A DNA stretch of 64,000 nt from RPRB01 sp035501615 (GCA_035501615.1 DATJVY010000053.1:1-64000); one strand, 5' to 3'. Positions 44,518-53,909 are shown, numbered from the stretch's first letter. Notes: generated by a model from the sequence alone, not told the origin. Translations and numbers: made by a program.

Positions 44518-45645
44518 CTAGCGCAAGGGCGGCAGGAGGATGAACTCCTGGGGTCCCACCCGGCGGTAGTAGTAACGCTCCGCCCAGGGAAACCGCACGT
44601 CGCTGGGCGAGAGGAGCCCCTGCTCGACCAGGGCCTCGAGCGACGTCGGCACGTCCCCCCGCTCGAGCCGGTACACCGCCAGGGCCCCCTCGATCCGGCT
44701 CACCTGGGCGCGGGTGATCTGCTGGCGCAGCACGCCCTCGGCGAACCCCGCTCCGGTGCTGGTGCGGACCGCCCACGGGTTGAGCTGGGTTCCGAGGAGC
44801 ACGCCCACGATCCCCGCCAGCACCACCATGCTCACCGCCAGGCGGCCCAGGGCACCGCGCACCCGGTCGCCGAGGCCGATGTCGTCCTCGGGCAGGTCCG
44901 GCTCGCCCACCGGCATCAGCGCCGTGACGTGGCCGAGGTTGGCGAGGTTGCAGAGCGCCTTGCAGGTCTCGAACTCGCCGAGGCAGGAGAGGTCGATGAG
45001 CTTCCGCACGTCGCGGTAGCCGTTCACCAGGCTATAGACGCGCCGCTCGAAGGGCCCGATGGATGCGAACTCGGGGACCGGTTCGCTGGCGAGATTCTCC
45101 ACCGGGAGCGGCTTCCCCGCCGCGAAGACCAGGTCGTAGCGGGGGATCCGCTTCCGGATCACCGGCCACTCGTCGACCATCCGGAAGCCTTCCATCAGCA
45201 CCGACTCGGCACGGACGGGATCCAGGTCGTGGGTGTCGTGGTGGACGGGCCCCTGCTCGAACTCGTAGGTCCCGGTCTTCCAGGTGAAGAGCCGGTAGAG
45301 CGTCTCGTTGAACTGCAGCTGCGCCATCCGCCGGTACTGGTCCTTGGTCAGCACCCCCTGCGAGATGAGGCAGTCCCCCAGCCGCTGGAGCGACCGCTTC
45401 TGGGTCTCCAGGGCCATCTCCAGCTGGCCCTCGGTGATCAGCTCGGCGCGGACCAGGAGGTGGCCGAAGAGGTCCCGGCGCTTCTTGGTGGCGCTCTCGG
45501 CGGAGACGATCGCCCCGTCGACGAAGCCCACCTTCACCTCCTGGTCCTTGCTCCGGAGGTGGAGGACGCCGGTCTTCTGCTGCTGGGCGATGAGCTGGAG
45601 GATGTCGGCGATCCCGAAGTCCTTCAGCGTTCCGGCGAGAGCCAT
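44518..45645 (-). CDS. DUF4388 (PATAN-like) domain protein with membrane anchor
   Basis: 375 aa. The N-terminal DUF4388 domain is residues 1-100: MALAGTLKDFGIADILQLIA, then TGVLHLRSKDQEVKVGFVDG. A second module follows (about 100-245), including LGDCLISQGVLTKDQYRRMA. One helix (about 270-290, VSMVVLAGIVGVLLG) and a C-terminal domain of about 85 residues come last. DUF4388 proteins are abundant in Myxococcota and often regulatory. It follows the TPR/zinc-finger gene by 11 nt. The function is not known. Confidence 0.82.
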   Translation of the reverse strand: MALAGTLKDFGIADILQLIAQQQKTGVLHLRSKDQEVKVGFVDGAIVSAESATKKRRDLFGHLLVRAELITEGQLEMALETQKRSLQRLGDCLISQGVLTKDQYRRMAQLQFNETLYRLFTWKTGTYEFEQGPVHHDTHDLDPVRAESVLMEGFRMVDEWPVIRKRIPRYDLVFAAGKPLPVENLASEPVPEFASIGPFERRVYSLVNGYRDVRKLIDLSCLGEFETCKALCNLANLGHVTALMPVGEPDLPEDDIGLGDRVRGALGRLAVSMVVLAGIVGVLLGTQLNPWAVRTSTGAGFAEGVLRQQITRAQVSRIEGALAVYRLERGDVPTSLEALVEQGLLSPSDVRFPWAERYYYRRVGPQEFILLPPLR

Positions 45646-45656
45646 GGCCTAGAGCA

Positions 45657-47822
45657 CTAGCTCCTCTCCCGCGCCAGGTGGCGAAGCGAGGCGGCCCAGG
45701 TCACCGCCAGGAGGAGGAGCGCCAGCCCGAGCCAGCCGGCCGCACCGGGGGAGATTCCCGGGGTGCGGAGCAGCCCCTCGCGGTTGACGGCGACCGTGAT
45801 CCCGAAGGCGAAGACGAACGCGTGAAGCGCGCCCCGAAGCGGAAGCCCGGTGAAGAGGTGGCCCGCTCCCGACCAGAGAAGCCCCAGGGCATAGGCCTGC
45901 CTGCTCACCCAGGCCTGGTGGTGGCGGACTTCCATCTCCTTGTTCACCCGGGCCATCGGCGCCACCTTGCCGCGGCGGGTGTAGACGTTGACGCACTGGT
46001 GGCAGAGCAGGCTGTTCTCCACCAGCTCGGGGTCGCAGCGGCGGCACACCGCCCGCCCGCACTTGTGGCAGGCCCGGCTCACGCCGCGGCCGCCGCGCAC
46101 GAACCCCAGCCCGGCGAGCACGGCGACTCCGGCCAGCGGGACGAGCACCGCGGCGCTGGGCTCGAGGTCCCCCACCAGGCTCTGGCCGAGCTGCGCGGTG
46201 ACCCGGCCCCGCCGCTCCTGGCCGTCGGTGACCTGGGGCTCGGAGCGGGACAGCGCCGGGCTCAGGAGGGTGAGGTTCATCGCCGGGCGGCTGTCCGGTG
46301 GGTCGGCCCGGGTCATGAGCTGCTCGTCGAGGCGCTGCGCGGCCGCGGCCGAGTTCTGGGCCCGGTCGAGCTCCGGACCCACCGCGTCGTCGGACAGGGT
46401 CCGGGCCCGCCGGCGGTAGACCCGCGAGACGTTCCACAATGGATCGGGCAGCGTGGGATCGGCCTCGCTGGCCTTCGTGTACACGGCGATCGCCTCCGGC
46501 CAGCGCGTCTCGGCGAAGGCCACGTTGCCGAGCAGGGTCTGGGCGCGGGCGTCGTTGGCCCGGAGGGCGAGCGCCTTCTCGGCATGCCCGCGCGCAGCGT
46601 CGAGCTTGCCCCGCCGGAGCTCGTAGCGGGCGAGGGCGTAGACCTCGGGGTACGTCGCCTTGCTCGCCGCGAGGCGTGCCTGCACGTGGGTCGCGGCGTC
46701 GGAGGCCTCGAGGCCGCCCCGCTCGAGCTGGAGCACGTCCTCGGCCGGGGTGCCGGCGAAGGTGGTGGCCTGCACCAGGGCCCCGGCGAGCGGCGGCACC
46801 AGGCACGCGCCGGCCAGCAGCACCCCGAGGAGCCAGCGCTCCCGGGGCTCGAGGTAGAGGGTCACCGCGGCGAAGAGCACCAGCGAGGGGAGCAGGAGCC
46901 CCAGCCGGAACACCCAGGGCAGGAGGAGGAGCAGCACCAGCAGCGACCCTGCCTGCCAGCGCGACACGCCGCGGGGGAAGGCGTGGTGCACGTCGTGGAC
47001 CAGGGAAGGCACGGTGCGGAGGAAGAGCACCACCAGCGCGGCGAGTGCGGTGGCGAGCCAGGCGACCAGGAACGTCGCGCCGACGTCCGCCAGCAGCCCC
47101 CGGCTCCAGCGCGGGTCGGCAAGCGCGGCGCGGACGGCGTTGCGCGCGTCGGCCCAGAGGCGGCGGAAGTCGAAGGGGTCGTTCCCGAGGTGCGCACGGA
47201 GCAGGCCCCAGTGCGCATCGGCCACGTCCGGCGAGAGGGCCACCGCGGAGAGCGCCAGCTCCTCTGCCCCGGCGCCGTCGCGGCCGGCGGCACGGACGCG
47301 CGCGCCCCGGACCAGCGCGAGGCTCACCGACTCGAGATCGGCGATGGCCAGGGTCTCGCGCAGCTCCGCCAGCCGCTCCCGCGAGGCGCGGGACGCCTTC
47401 GGGTCCCGGACCCGCTCTGCCTCCTTCCAGGCGTCGAAGGCCTGGACGATCGCCGCGTCGCCCTCGGTGGGAACGAGGAGGGGTGGCGGGGGCGTGCGGT
47501 CGCGGGCCGGCGCCGCGGGAGCGACCGGCGGAGGGGCCGGAGCGGGCGGGGGCGTCTTCGGGGTGTGCCGGGCCGGCGCGGGGCGCGGGGCCTCCTGGGG
47601 CTGCACCTCGGCCGGCTCTGCGTCCGCGGCCGGAGCCTGGACCGGCGCCGGAGGCGGCTGGCGGGTCCGGGCAGGACGCGGGGCGGTGGTGTCGGGGGCG
47701 AGCTCGTCCACCGGGCGGGGCGGCTCGATCTGCGCCGCTCCCGGGCCCGCGGCCAGGAGCACGACGATGGCGAGGAGCGCGGGGGCCGCGCGGAGGGGGG
47801 GCATCGGAACGCGGTCACCCAT
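45657..47822 (-). CDS. large membrane protein with TPR repeats and a zinc finger
   Basis: About 721 aa. A signal peptide is followed by a Pro/Ala-rich stretch to about residue 115 and a helical region, then membrane helices around 245-345. TPR-like repeats lie at about 390-480 (AQTLLGNVAFAETRWPEAIA). Another helix (about 555-575) precedes a Cys cluster, ACHKCGRAVCRRCD then LLCHQCVNVYTRRG, a probable treble-clef zinc finger. Hydrophobic segments end the protein. I know no named family. Starts at 47846 (GTG) or 47804 are possible. Likely cotranscribed with the DUF4388 gene and divergent from mazG. Confidence 0.7.
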   Translation of the reverse strand: MGDRVPMPPLRAAPALLAIVVLLAAGPGAAQIEPPRPVDELAPDTTAPRPARTRQPPPAPVQAPAADAEPAEVQPQEAPRPAPARHTPKTPPPAPAPPPVAPAAPARDRTPPPPLLVPTEGDAAIVQAFDAWKEAERVRDPKASRASRERLAELRETLAIADLESVSLALVRGARVRAAGRDGAGAEELALSAVALSPDVADAHWGLLRAHLGNDPFDFRRLWADARNAVRAALADPRWSRGLLADVGATFLVAWLATALAALVVLFLRTVPSLVHDVHHAFPRGVSRWQAGSLLVLLLLLPWVFRLGLLLPSLVLFAAVTLYLEPRERWLLGVLLAGACLVPPLAGALVQATTFAGTPAEDVLQLERGGLEASDAATHVQARLAASKATYPEVYALARYELRRGKLDAARGHAEKALALRANDARAQTLLGNVAFAETRWPEAIAVYTKASEADPTLPDPLWNVSRVYRRRARTLSDDAVGPELDRAQNSAAAAQRLDEQLMTRADPPDSRPAMNLTLLSPALSRSEPQVTDGQERRGRVTAQLGQSLVGDLEPSAAVLVPLAGVAVLAGLGFVRGGRGVSRACHKCGRAVCRRCDPELVENSLLCHQCVNVYTRRGKVAPMARVNKEMEVRHHQAWVSRQAYALGLLWSGAGHLFTGLPLRGALHAFVFAFGITVAVNREGLLRTPGISPGAAGWLGLALLLLAVTWAASLRHLARERS

Positions 47823-47839
47823 GATAGGCGAGTCGGCGC

Positions 47840-48979
47840 ATGGCACGCACCGGAGAGGCGATGGAGCGGCTGGAGGAGATCATGCGCACCCTGCGTGCCG
47901 AGGGCGGATGCCCGTGGGACCGCGCGCAGGACATCCGCACCCTTCGCCCCTACCTCGTGGAGGAGACCTACGAGGTGCTCGACGAGATGGACCGGGTAGG
48001 CGAGGGTGGACCCTGGCGGGGACTCTGCGAGGAGCTGGGAGATCTCCTCTTCCAGATCGTCTTCCACGCGCGGCTGGCGACGGAGCTCGGTGAGTTCGGT
48101 CTGGCCGACGTGGCGACCGCCATCGCGGACAAGATCGTCTCCCGGCATCCGCACGTCTTCGAGGGGAAGACCGTCGGCGGCGCCGAGGAGGTGCTGCAGA
48201 ACTGGGCGCGCCTCAAGGCGGAGGAGCGCCGCCGCAAGCACGGCCGCGAGGGCTCGGTGCTCGACGGCGTGCCCTCCGCGGCGCCCGCGCTTCTGCGCGC
48301 CGAGAGGCTCACCGAGAAGGCCTCGCGCATCGGCTTCGACTGGCCGGATCTCTGCGGAGTCCGGGAAAAGCTCGCCGAGGAGCTGGGCGAGCTCGACCGC
48401 GCCCTCGCCTCGAAGGACACCGTCGCCATCGAGCACGAGCTGGGCGACGTTCTCTTCAGCCTGGCCAACCTCGCGCGCTTCACCGCCACCCCTGCCGAGG
48501 ACGCGCTCCGGGCGGCGAACGGACGGTTCACCCGGCGATTCCACACGGTAGAGGAGGGGCTCCGCGCGCGCGGCGTGGCGTTCGGCACGGCGACGCTCAC
48601 CGAGATGGACGCGCTCTGGCAGGAGGCGAAGGCGGCCGAGTCCGGGCTCCCTCCGCCCCGGACCGCCGTGCGCGCGGTGGTGGCCCGCGTCGAGCTCATG
48701 GCTCCGGAGCCTGCCCGTGCCCACGGCTTCTGGTCGACGATCGCGCCGGTCCTGGGCTGGACGGTCGAGGTGGACGGCGGCGCGTGGTCCGTGGAAACGC
48801 CGGGGCTGTGCTTTTCCTACGCTCCGGGCCCCGCCGCTCCGGTGACGCTGGGGGTGGAGGCGCCCGGGCTCGGTCCGGACACGCCCGGTCGGGTGCGCGC
48901 CGCCGGAGGGCTCGTCGTCTCCGAGCGCCCGCTGGTCCTTCGCGACCCGGTGGGCACGTGTATTCAGGTCCGGGAATGA
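47840..48979 (+). CDS. mazG: MazG nucleotide pyrophosphohydrolase fused to a VOC-like domain
   Basis: 379 aa. Residues 1-270 are a two-domain MazG: GGCPWDRAQDIRTLRPYLVE, EETYEVLDEMD, LCEELGDLLFQIVFHARLA, then the second repeat with KLAEELGELDRAL and HELGDVLFSLANLARF. MazG hydrolyses NTPs to NMP and PPi. The last 105 residues, from about VARVELMAPEPARAHGFWS, resemble a glyoxalase/bleomycin-resistance (VOC) half-domain and are not in E. coli MazG. An ATG at 47861, with GGAG 5 nt upstream, also fits the family N-terminus. Confidence 0.88.
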   Translation: MARTGEAMERLEEIMRTLRAEGGCPWDRAQDIRTLRPYLVEETYEVLDEMDRVGEGGPWRGLCEELGDLLFQIVFHARLATELGEFGLADVATAIADKIVSRHPHVFEGKTVGGAEEVLQNWARLKAEERRRKHGREGSVLDGVPSAAPALLRAERLTEKASRIGFDWPDLCGVREKLAEELGELDRALASKDTVAIEHELGDVLFSLANLARFTATPAEDALRAANGRFTRRFHTVEEGLRARGVAFGTATLTEMDALWQEAKAAESGLPPPRTAVRAVVARVELMAPEPARAHGFWSTIAPVLGWTVEVDGGAWSVETPGLCFSYAPGPAAPVTLGVEAPGLGPDTPGRVRAAGGLVVSERPLVLRDPVGTCIQVRE

Positions 48980-49250
48980 GCCCCGGGGTTCCCACAGGAC
49001 TTGTGTGGAAACTGGGGAGAACGCTGTGGACCGTGACAACCGCGAGGCGAGCGGGTGGCAACCGGCCGGGCGTGCAGAAAGTTTCAGCGCCCGACACCTT
49101 CGAGCAAGCACGCGGCGTTAGGCGGTCCAGAAGGCCCACTTCTCCACAAGCAACCTGGTCCAGGGTCCCGGGGACCGGCCCGCAGAAGGCGCCCCCCGAG
49201 AGGGGGTCGCTCTTGACGGCCGGGAGTGCGGCGACTAGGGAGGGCCGCCC
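48980..49250 (+). other. intergenic region upstream of rpsT with DnaA-box-like motifs
   Basis: 271 nt without a gene. It holds several TGTGGA/TCCACA motifs: TGTGGAAAC (49004-49012), TGTGGACCG (49025-49033) and TTCTCCACA (49140-49148, one mismatch to TTATCCACA), plus TTCCCACA at 48989-48996. There is no AT-rich stretch. It must also contain the rpsT promoter, which I could not place with confidence. Confidence 0.35.
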
Positions 49251-49520
49251 GTGGCAAACACCAAGTCAGCCCAGAAGCGGAACCGGCAGGCGCTGAAGCG
49301 CCGTGCGCGGAACCAGGCCGTCCGGACGCAGGTGAAGTCGGCCGTCAAGAAGGCGCGCGAGGCGCTGGCCTCGAAGGACCCGACCCGGCTCCAGGAAGCC
49401 CTCCGCGCCGCGGCGCGGACGCTGGACAAGGCCGCGAGCAAGGGCGTGCTCCACGCGAAGAACGCGAGCCGTCGCATCGCCCGGCTCGCCGCCGCCGCCC
49501 AGGCCGCCCGCGGCGCCTGA
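49251..49520 (+). CDS. rpsT: 30S ribosomal protein S20
   Basis: 89 aa, Lys/Arg-rich helical protein that binds 16S rRNA. MANTKSAQKRNRQALKRRAR is the typical N-terminus; SAVKKAREAL and KGVLHAKNASRRIARLAAAA are conserved. The GTG start has GGGAGGG 7 nt upstream. Unusual start codons are common for rpsT, whose synthesis is autoregulated in E. coli. It is monocistronic, between mazG and the convergent lptE. Confidence 0.95.
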   Translation: MANTKSAQKRNRQALKRRARNQAVRTQVKSAVKKAREALASKDPTRLQEALRAAARTLDKAASKGVLHAKNASRRIARLAAAAQAARGA

Positions 49521-49535
49521 GGGCGCTCGCGCTCC

Positions 49536-50030
49536 CTACCCCGTCGACAGTCGCGCGACCGCGTCCGCGGCCAGCGAGGCCGCGAGCCGCCGGATCGCCG
49601 CCTGGCGGTTGGCCTCGGTGGTGAGCACGTCTGCGCGCAGCGCCGGGAGGTAGTCCTCCGAGCCGCTGAGGTCGGTCGTCGCGAGGAGCGTGTGCTCCCG
49701 GAACAGCCGGACCCGGAGCGTGGCCGAGACGCGGTAGGTCAGGGGGCCGGAGCTTCCGGGCGCGAGCTGGGCCGTTCCCGCCCAGACCGCGAGGAGCTCT
49801 CCCTCGATCCGGCCCTCGCTGTTTTCGCCTCCCAGCCGCCCCGACCGCGCCAGCTGCTCGCGCAGCGCCTCGGTGAAGATGCCCTCGAGCCCCGGCTCGG
49901 TGGTCCGGTTGACGATGACCGGGGCGAAGACGTGGCGGATGCCCTGGGGGAGCGGGGCCCCGGAGGCGGTGAAGCCGTAGCCACAGCCGGAGGCGGCGAG
50001 GCACGTCGCCGCCGCGAGCGCCCGCATCAT
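49536..50030 (-). CDS. lptE: LPS-assembly lipoprotein LptE
   Basis: 164 aa. A signal peptide with lipobox-like AASGC places the lipidated Cys at about residue 17, followed by GYGF, as in LptE (C-G-Y). TEPGLEGIFTEALREQLAR and LTYRVSATLRVRLF fit the family's alpha/beta fold. LptE plugs the LptD barrel and helps deliver LPS to the outer leaflet. The first ATG overlaps the leuS stop (ATGA); leuS-lptE is the classical arrangement, which strengthens the call. No holA is seen downstream. Confidence 0.87.
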   Translation of the reverse strand: MMRALAAATCLAASGCGYGFTASGAPLPQGIRHVFAPVIVNRTTEPGLEGIFTEALREQLARSGRLGGENSEGRIEGELLAVWAGTAQLAPGSSGPLTYRVSATLRVRLFREHTLLATTDLSGSEDYLPALRADVLTTEANRQAAIRRLAASLAADAVARLSTG

Positions 50031-52525
50031 CCGACGACGAAGTTGATGAGACGCTTCGGGACGAAGACCACCTTCCGGAGCGCCTTCCCGGCCATGGCCG
50101 CGCGGACCTTCTCCTCGCTCTCGGCGGCGGCCCGGACCTCGCTCTCGCCGGCGTCGGCGGCGACGCGGATCTCTCCCCGGAGCTTGCCGTTCACCTGCAC
50201 CGCGTAGGGGAGGACCTCGTCGACGACCAGCGCGGGGTCGAACGTCGGCCAGCCGAGCGTCACCGTCGACGCGCCCGCGCCGTAGACCTCGGCCACGGCG
50301 TCGGCGAGGTGCGGGGCGAACGGGGTGAGCAATCGGGTGACGATGCGGATCGCCTCGCCCATCGCCGCCGCCTCGGCGGGCGTCTCCGGGCGACCCGCGT
50401 CGTAGAGGGCGTTGACGCACTCCATGACGAAGGAGATGGCGGTGTTGAAGGAGAGGCGGTCGATGGCCTCCCCCACCCGCTTCACCGCCTTGTGGGCGGC
50501 GCGGCGGATCTCCAGCGCCTTCCCCTCGAACGGCCCGTCGTGCTTCGCCGCTGCCGCGACCTCCTGGTGGGCGTAGGCGAGCGCCCAGACGCGCTTGAGG
50601 AAGCGGGCCTGGCCCTCCATCTGCTCGTCGCTCCAGTCGAAGTCGCGCTCCGGCGGCCCGGCGAAGAGCACGTACATCCGGACGGTGTCCGCGCCGTACT
50701 TCTCGACGATCGTGGCCGGGGCGACCACGTTGCCCCAGCGCTTCGACATCTTCCGCCCGTCGGGGCCGTTGACGATGCCCTGGGTGACGAGCCGGACGAC
50801 GGGCTCGTCGGTCGGCACCAGGCCGAGGACCTTCATCCAGCGGGTCCAGAACCGGAAGTAGAGAAGGTGCATGACCGCGTGCTCGGGGCCGCCGACGTAG
50901 ATGTCCACCGGAAGCCAGCGCTGCGCGAGCGCAGGGTCGAACGGAAGCCGCTCGAACCGCGGGGAGAGGTAGCGGGCGAAGTACCAGGCGGAGTCGACGA
51001 AGGTGTCCATCGTCTCCACCTCGCGGCGGGCGGGGCCACCGCATCGCGGGCAGGTGGTCTCGACGAAGGACTTCACCTTGGCGAGCGGCGGCTCACCCTT
51101 CCCGGTGAGGACCGCCTGGGTGTCGATCTCCGGGAGGCGGACCGGGAGCTGATCGTCCGGAAGGGGGATGCCCCGCCGCTCCGGGTCGCAGCGCTCGCAG
51201 TAGACGATGGGGATGGGCGTGCCCCAGTACCGCTGGCGGCTGAAGCCCCAGTCCTTCTGCCGATAGGTGACGGTGGGCTTGCCGAGCCCGCGCTGCTCGA
51301 GCGACCGCCCCATCCGCTCCCGCGCCTCGGCGGAGGAGAGGCCGGCGTACTCGCCGGAGTCGATGAGGATGCCGTCCTCGTTGAAGGACTCGGTCCATCG
51401 CTCGATCGGGCCGAGGTCTCGGCCATCGGCCGGGCGGATCACCTGCCTGAGGGGGATGCCGTGGGCCCGGGCGAAGGCGAAGTCGCGGCTGTCGTGTGCC
51501 GGCACCGCCATCAGCGCGCCGGTTCCGTAGTCGCTGAGGACGAAGTTGGCGACCCAGATCGGGACCGGCTGCCCGGTGAAGGGGTTGATGGCCTGCGCGC
51601 CGATGGAGACGCCCTCCTTCGGCGCGCCCTCGGCGGTACGCTCGATCTTCCCGATCGCCGCCATGCGCGCCGCGAAGGCCTCGACCTCGGCCCTCCGGGC
51701 CGGGGGGGTGAGACTCTCCACCATCGGGTGGTCGGGGGCGAGCACCAGCGCGGTGGCGCCGTACACGGTGTCGATGCGGGTGGTGAATACCCGGATGGCG
51801 CGTCCGCCGACGATCCTGAAGTCCGCCTCGGCGCCCTCGCTCCGGCCGATCCAGTTGCGCTGGGCGGAGACGATGCGCTCCGGCCAGGCGGTGAGCCCGT
51901 CCAGGGCCTGGAGGAGGTCCTCGCTGTTGCGGGTGATCCGGAACGCCCATTCGGGCATCTGCCGGTCGACCACCGGCGAGTCACACCGCTCGCAACGACC
52001 CTCCCTCACCTGCTCGTTGGCGATGACGGTGAGGCAGCCGGTGCACCAGTTCACCTTGCTGAACCGGCGGTACACCATGTCCCGTTCCCAGAGCCGGAGG
52101 AAGAACCACTGGTTCCACCGGTAGTACTCGGGATCGCTGGTGTTGACCTCGCGGCTCCAGTCGTAGGCGAAGCCGAGCGACACCATGGCCGCGCGGAACT
52201 TCTCGATGTTCTCGCGGGTGCGCACCGCGGGATGGACCCCGTCCTTGATCGCCGCGTTCTCCGCGGGAAGCCCGAAGGCGTCCCACCCCATCGGGTGAAG
52301 GACGTCGAAGCCGCGCATCCGGTAGTAGCGGGCGTAGACGTCGCCGATGAGGTAGTTGCGGACGTGCCCCATGTGCATGGAGCCACTGGGGTACGGGAGC
52401 ATCTCCAGCACGTACTTCTTCGGTGCATCGGGGCGGGCGTCGGCCCGGAACAGGCCGGACTTCTCCCAGCGCGCCTGCCAGGTGGGCTCCAGGGACTTCG
52501 GGTCGTACCGCTCGCCGAGCTTCAT
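50027..52525 (-). CDS. leuS: leucyl-tRNA synthetase
   Basis: 832 aa, class Ia. The HIGH motif is MLPYPSGSMHMGHVRNYLIG. WCTGCLTVIANEQV and a second Cys pair (CERCDSP) mark the zinc region. The CP1 editing domain has FTTRIDTVYGATALVLAPDH and VPAHDSRDF. The KMSKS motif is GRKMSKRWGN. The C-terminal anticodon domain ends with VNGKLRGEIRVA. The ATG at 52525 is preceded directly by GTG (52528), also possible. It overlaps lptE. Confidence 0.96.
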   Translation of the reverse strand: MKLGERYDPKSLEPTWQARWEKSGLFRADARPDAPKKYVLEMLPYPSGSMHMGHVRNYLIGDVYARYYRMRGFDVLHPMGWDAFGLPAENAAIKDGVHPAVRTRENIEKFRAAMVSLGFAYDWSREVNTSDPEYYRWNQWFFLRLWERDMVYRRFSKVNWCTGCLTVIANEQVREGRCERCDSPVVDRQMPEWAFRITRNSEDLLQALDGLTAWPERIVSAQRNWIGRSEGAEADFRIVGGRAIRVFTTRIDTVYGATALVLAPDHPMVESLTPPARRAEVEAFAARMAAIGKIERTAEGAPKEGVSIGAQAINPFTGQPVPIWVANFVLSDYGTGALMAVPAHDSRDFAFARAHGIPLRQVIRPADGRDLGPIERWTESFNEDGILIDSGEYAGLSSAEARERMGRSLEQRGLGKPTVTYRQKDWGFSRQRYWGTPIPIVYCERCDPERRGIPLPDDQLPVRLPEIDTQAVLTGKGEPPLAKVKSFVETTCPRCGGPARREVETMDTFVDSAWYFARYLSPRFERLPFDPALAQRWLPVDIYVGGPEHAVMHLLYFRFWTRWMKVLGLVPTDEPVVRLVTQGIVNGPDGRKMSKRWGNVVAPATIVEKYGADTVRMYVLFAGPPERDFDWSDEQMEGQARFLKRVWALAYAHQEVAAAAKHDGPFEGKALEIRRAAHKAVKRVGEAIDRLSFNTAISFVMECVNALYDAGRPETPAEAAAMGEAIRIVTRLLTPFAPHLADAVAEVYGAGASTVTLGWPTFDPALVVDEVLPYAVQVNGKLRGEIRVAADAGESEVRAAAESEEKVRAAMAGKALRKVVFVPKRLINFVVG

Positions 52526-52604
52526 CACGTGATCGGTGGGTCCTACCCGGCAGGCCCCCCGGGGCGCAACGTTTGGCCGTCCTCGGTGCTAGAGAGCCCG
52601 TGCC

Positions 52605-53909
52605 ATGGCACCTCCCGTCGTCACCATCCGCGACATCGCCGCCCACGAGAACCAGGAGGTCGAGCTCCGGGGCTGGCTCTACAACAAGCGGAGCAGCGGA
52701 AAGCTCCACTTCCTCCAGGTCCGGGACGGGACCGGCGTCATCCAGGCGGTGATCTTCAAGAACGACGTTTCGCCGGAGCAGTTCACCCGGGCGGACCACC
52801 TCGGTCAGGAGACGGCGATCATCGTCCGCGGCCTGGTCCGCAAGGACGCCCGGAGCCCCATCGGCTACGAGCTGTCGGTCAAGGACCTGGAGGTGGTCTC
52901 CGAGGCCAAGGACTACCCCATCACCCCGAAGGAGCACGGGGTGGCGTACCTGATGGAGCACCGCCACCTCTGGCTCCGGTCGGCCCGCCAGAACGTCATC
53001 CTCCGGGTCCGGGCCACGGTGGTGAAGGCCATCCGCGACTACTTCGACGGCAACGGCTTCACCCTCGTGGACGCACCCATCTTCACCCCTGCCGCCTGCG
53101 AGGGGACCAGCACGCTCTTCACCGTCCCCTACTTCGACCTGGGCAACGCCTACCTCACCCAGTCCGGGCAGCTGTACATGGAGGCCGCCGCCGCGGCGCT
53201 GGGGAAGGTCTACTGCTTCGGGCCCACCTTCCGCGCCGAGAAGAGCAAGACCCGGCGCCACCTGACCGAGTTCTGGATGGTCGAGCCCGAGGTCGCGTAC
53301 CTGGACCTCGAGGGGGACATGGTCCTCGCCGAGCAGCTGGTCTCCTTCATCGTGGCCCGGGTGCTCGAGGCGCACGAGAAGGAGCTGGTCTCGGTGCTGG
53401 AGCGGGACGTCACCAAGCTGAAGAACGTCCAGGCGCCCTTCCCGCGCATCACCTACGAGCAGGCCATCGACCGGCTCAAGGCCGCCGGCCACCCCGCGAA
53501 GTTCGGTGACGACTTCGGCGGCGACGAGGAGACGGTGCTCGCCAGCCAGTTCGACCGGCCGGTCATCGTCCACCGCTATCCGGTGGAGCTGAAGGCGTTC
53601 TACTTCAAGCGCGATCCCGAGGACGCGCGCCTGACCCTGGGGATGGACGTGCTCGCCCCGGAAGGCTACGGGGAGATCATCGGCGGCGGGCAGCGCGAGG
53701 ACGATCTCGAGACGCTGGAGAAGCGCATCGCCGAGCACCACCTGCCCCGCGAGGCCTTCGGCTGGTACCTGGACCTCCGGAAGTACGGGACGGTGCCCCA
53801 TGCCGGATTCGGCCTCGGCGTGGAGCGGACGGTGGCCTGGGTCTGCGGGCTCCACCACGTGCGGGAGACCATTCCCTTCGCCCGGATGATGGAGCGGATC
53901 ACCCCCTAG
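52605..53909 (+). CDS. asnS: asparaginyl-tRNA synthetase
   Basis: 434 aa, class IIb. An OB-fold anticodon domain is at about 8-105 (VELRGWLYNKRSSGKLHFLQ). The catalytic domain has TPAACEGTSTLFTVPYFD, motif 2 FGPTFRAEKSKTRRHLTEFW, GGGQREDDLETLEKRI and motif 3 HAGFGLGVERTVAW. The GGGQRE segment and lack of a GAD insertion favour AsnRS over AspRS. It is divergent from leuS across about 80 nt. A 5-bp CCGGC/GCCGG hairpin follows the stop. Confidence 0.92.
   Translation: MAPPVVTIRDIAAHENQEVELRGWLYNKRSSGKLHFLQVRDGTGVIQAVIFKNDVSPEQFTRADHLGQETAIIVRGLVRKDARSPIGYELSVKDLEVVSEAKDYPITPKEHGVAYLMEHRHLWLRSARQNVILRVRATVVKAIRDYFDGNGFTLVDAPIFTPAACEGTSTLFTVPYFDLGNAYLTQSGQLYMEAAAAALGKVYCFGPTFRAEKSKTRRHLTEFWMVEPEVAYLDLEGDMVLAEQLVSFIVARVLEAHEKELVSVLERDVTKLKNVQAPFPRITYEQAIDRLKAAGHPAKFGDDFGGDEETVLASQFDRPVIVHRYPVELKAFYFKRDPEDARLTLGMDVLAPEGYGEIIGGGQREDDLETLEKRIAEHHLPREAFGWYLDLRKYGTVPHAGFGLGVERTVAWVCGLHHVRETIPFARMMERITP

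Noticed and set aside
49213..49241. TTGACG-17 nt-TAGGGA as the rpsT promoter
   Set aside because: The -10 match is poor, and transcription from it would start after the rpsT Shine-Dalgarno.
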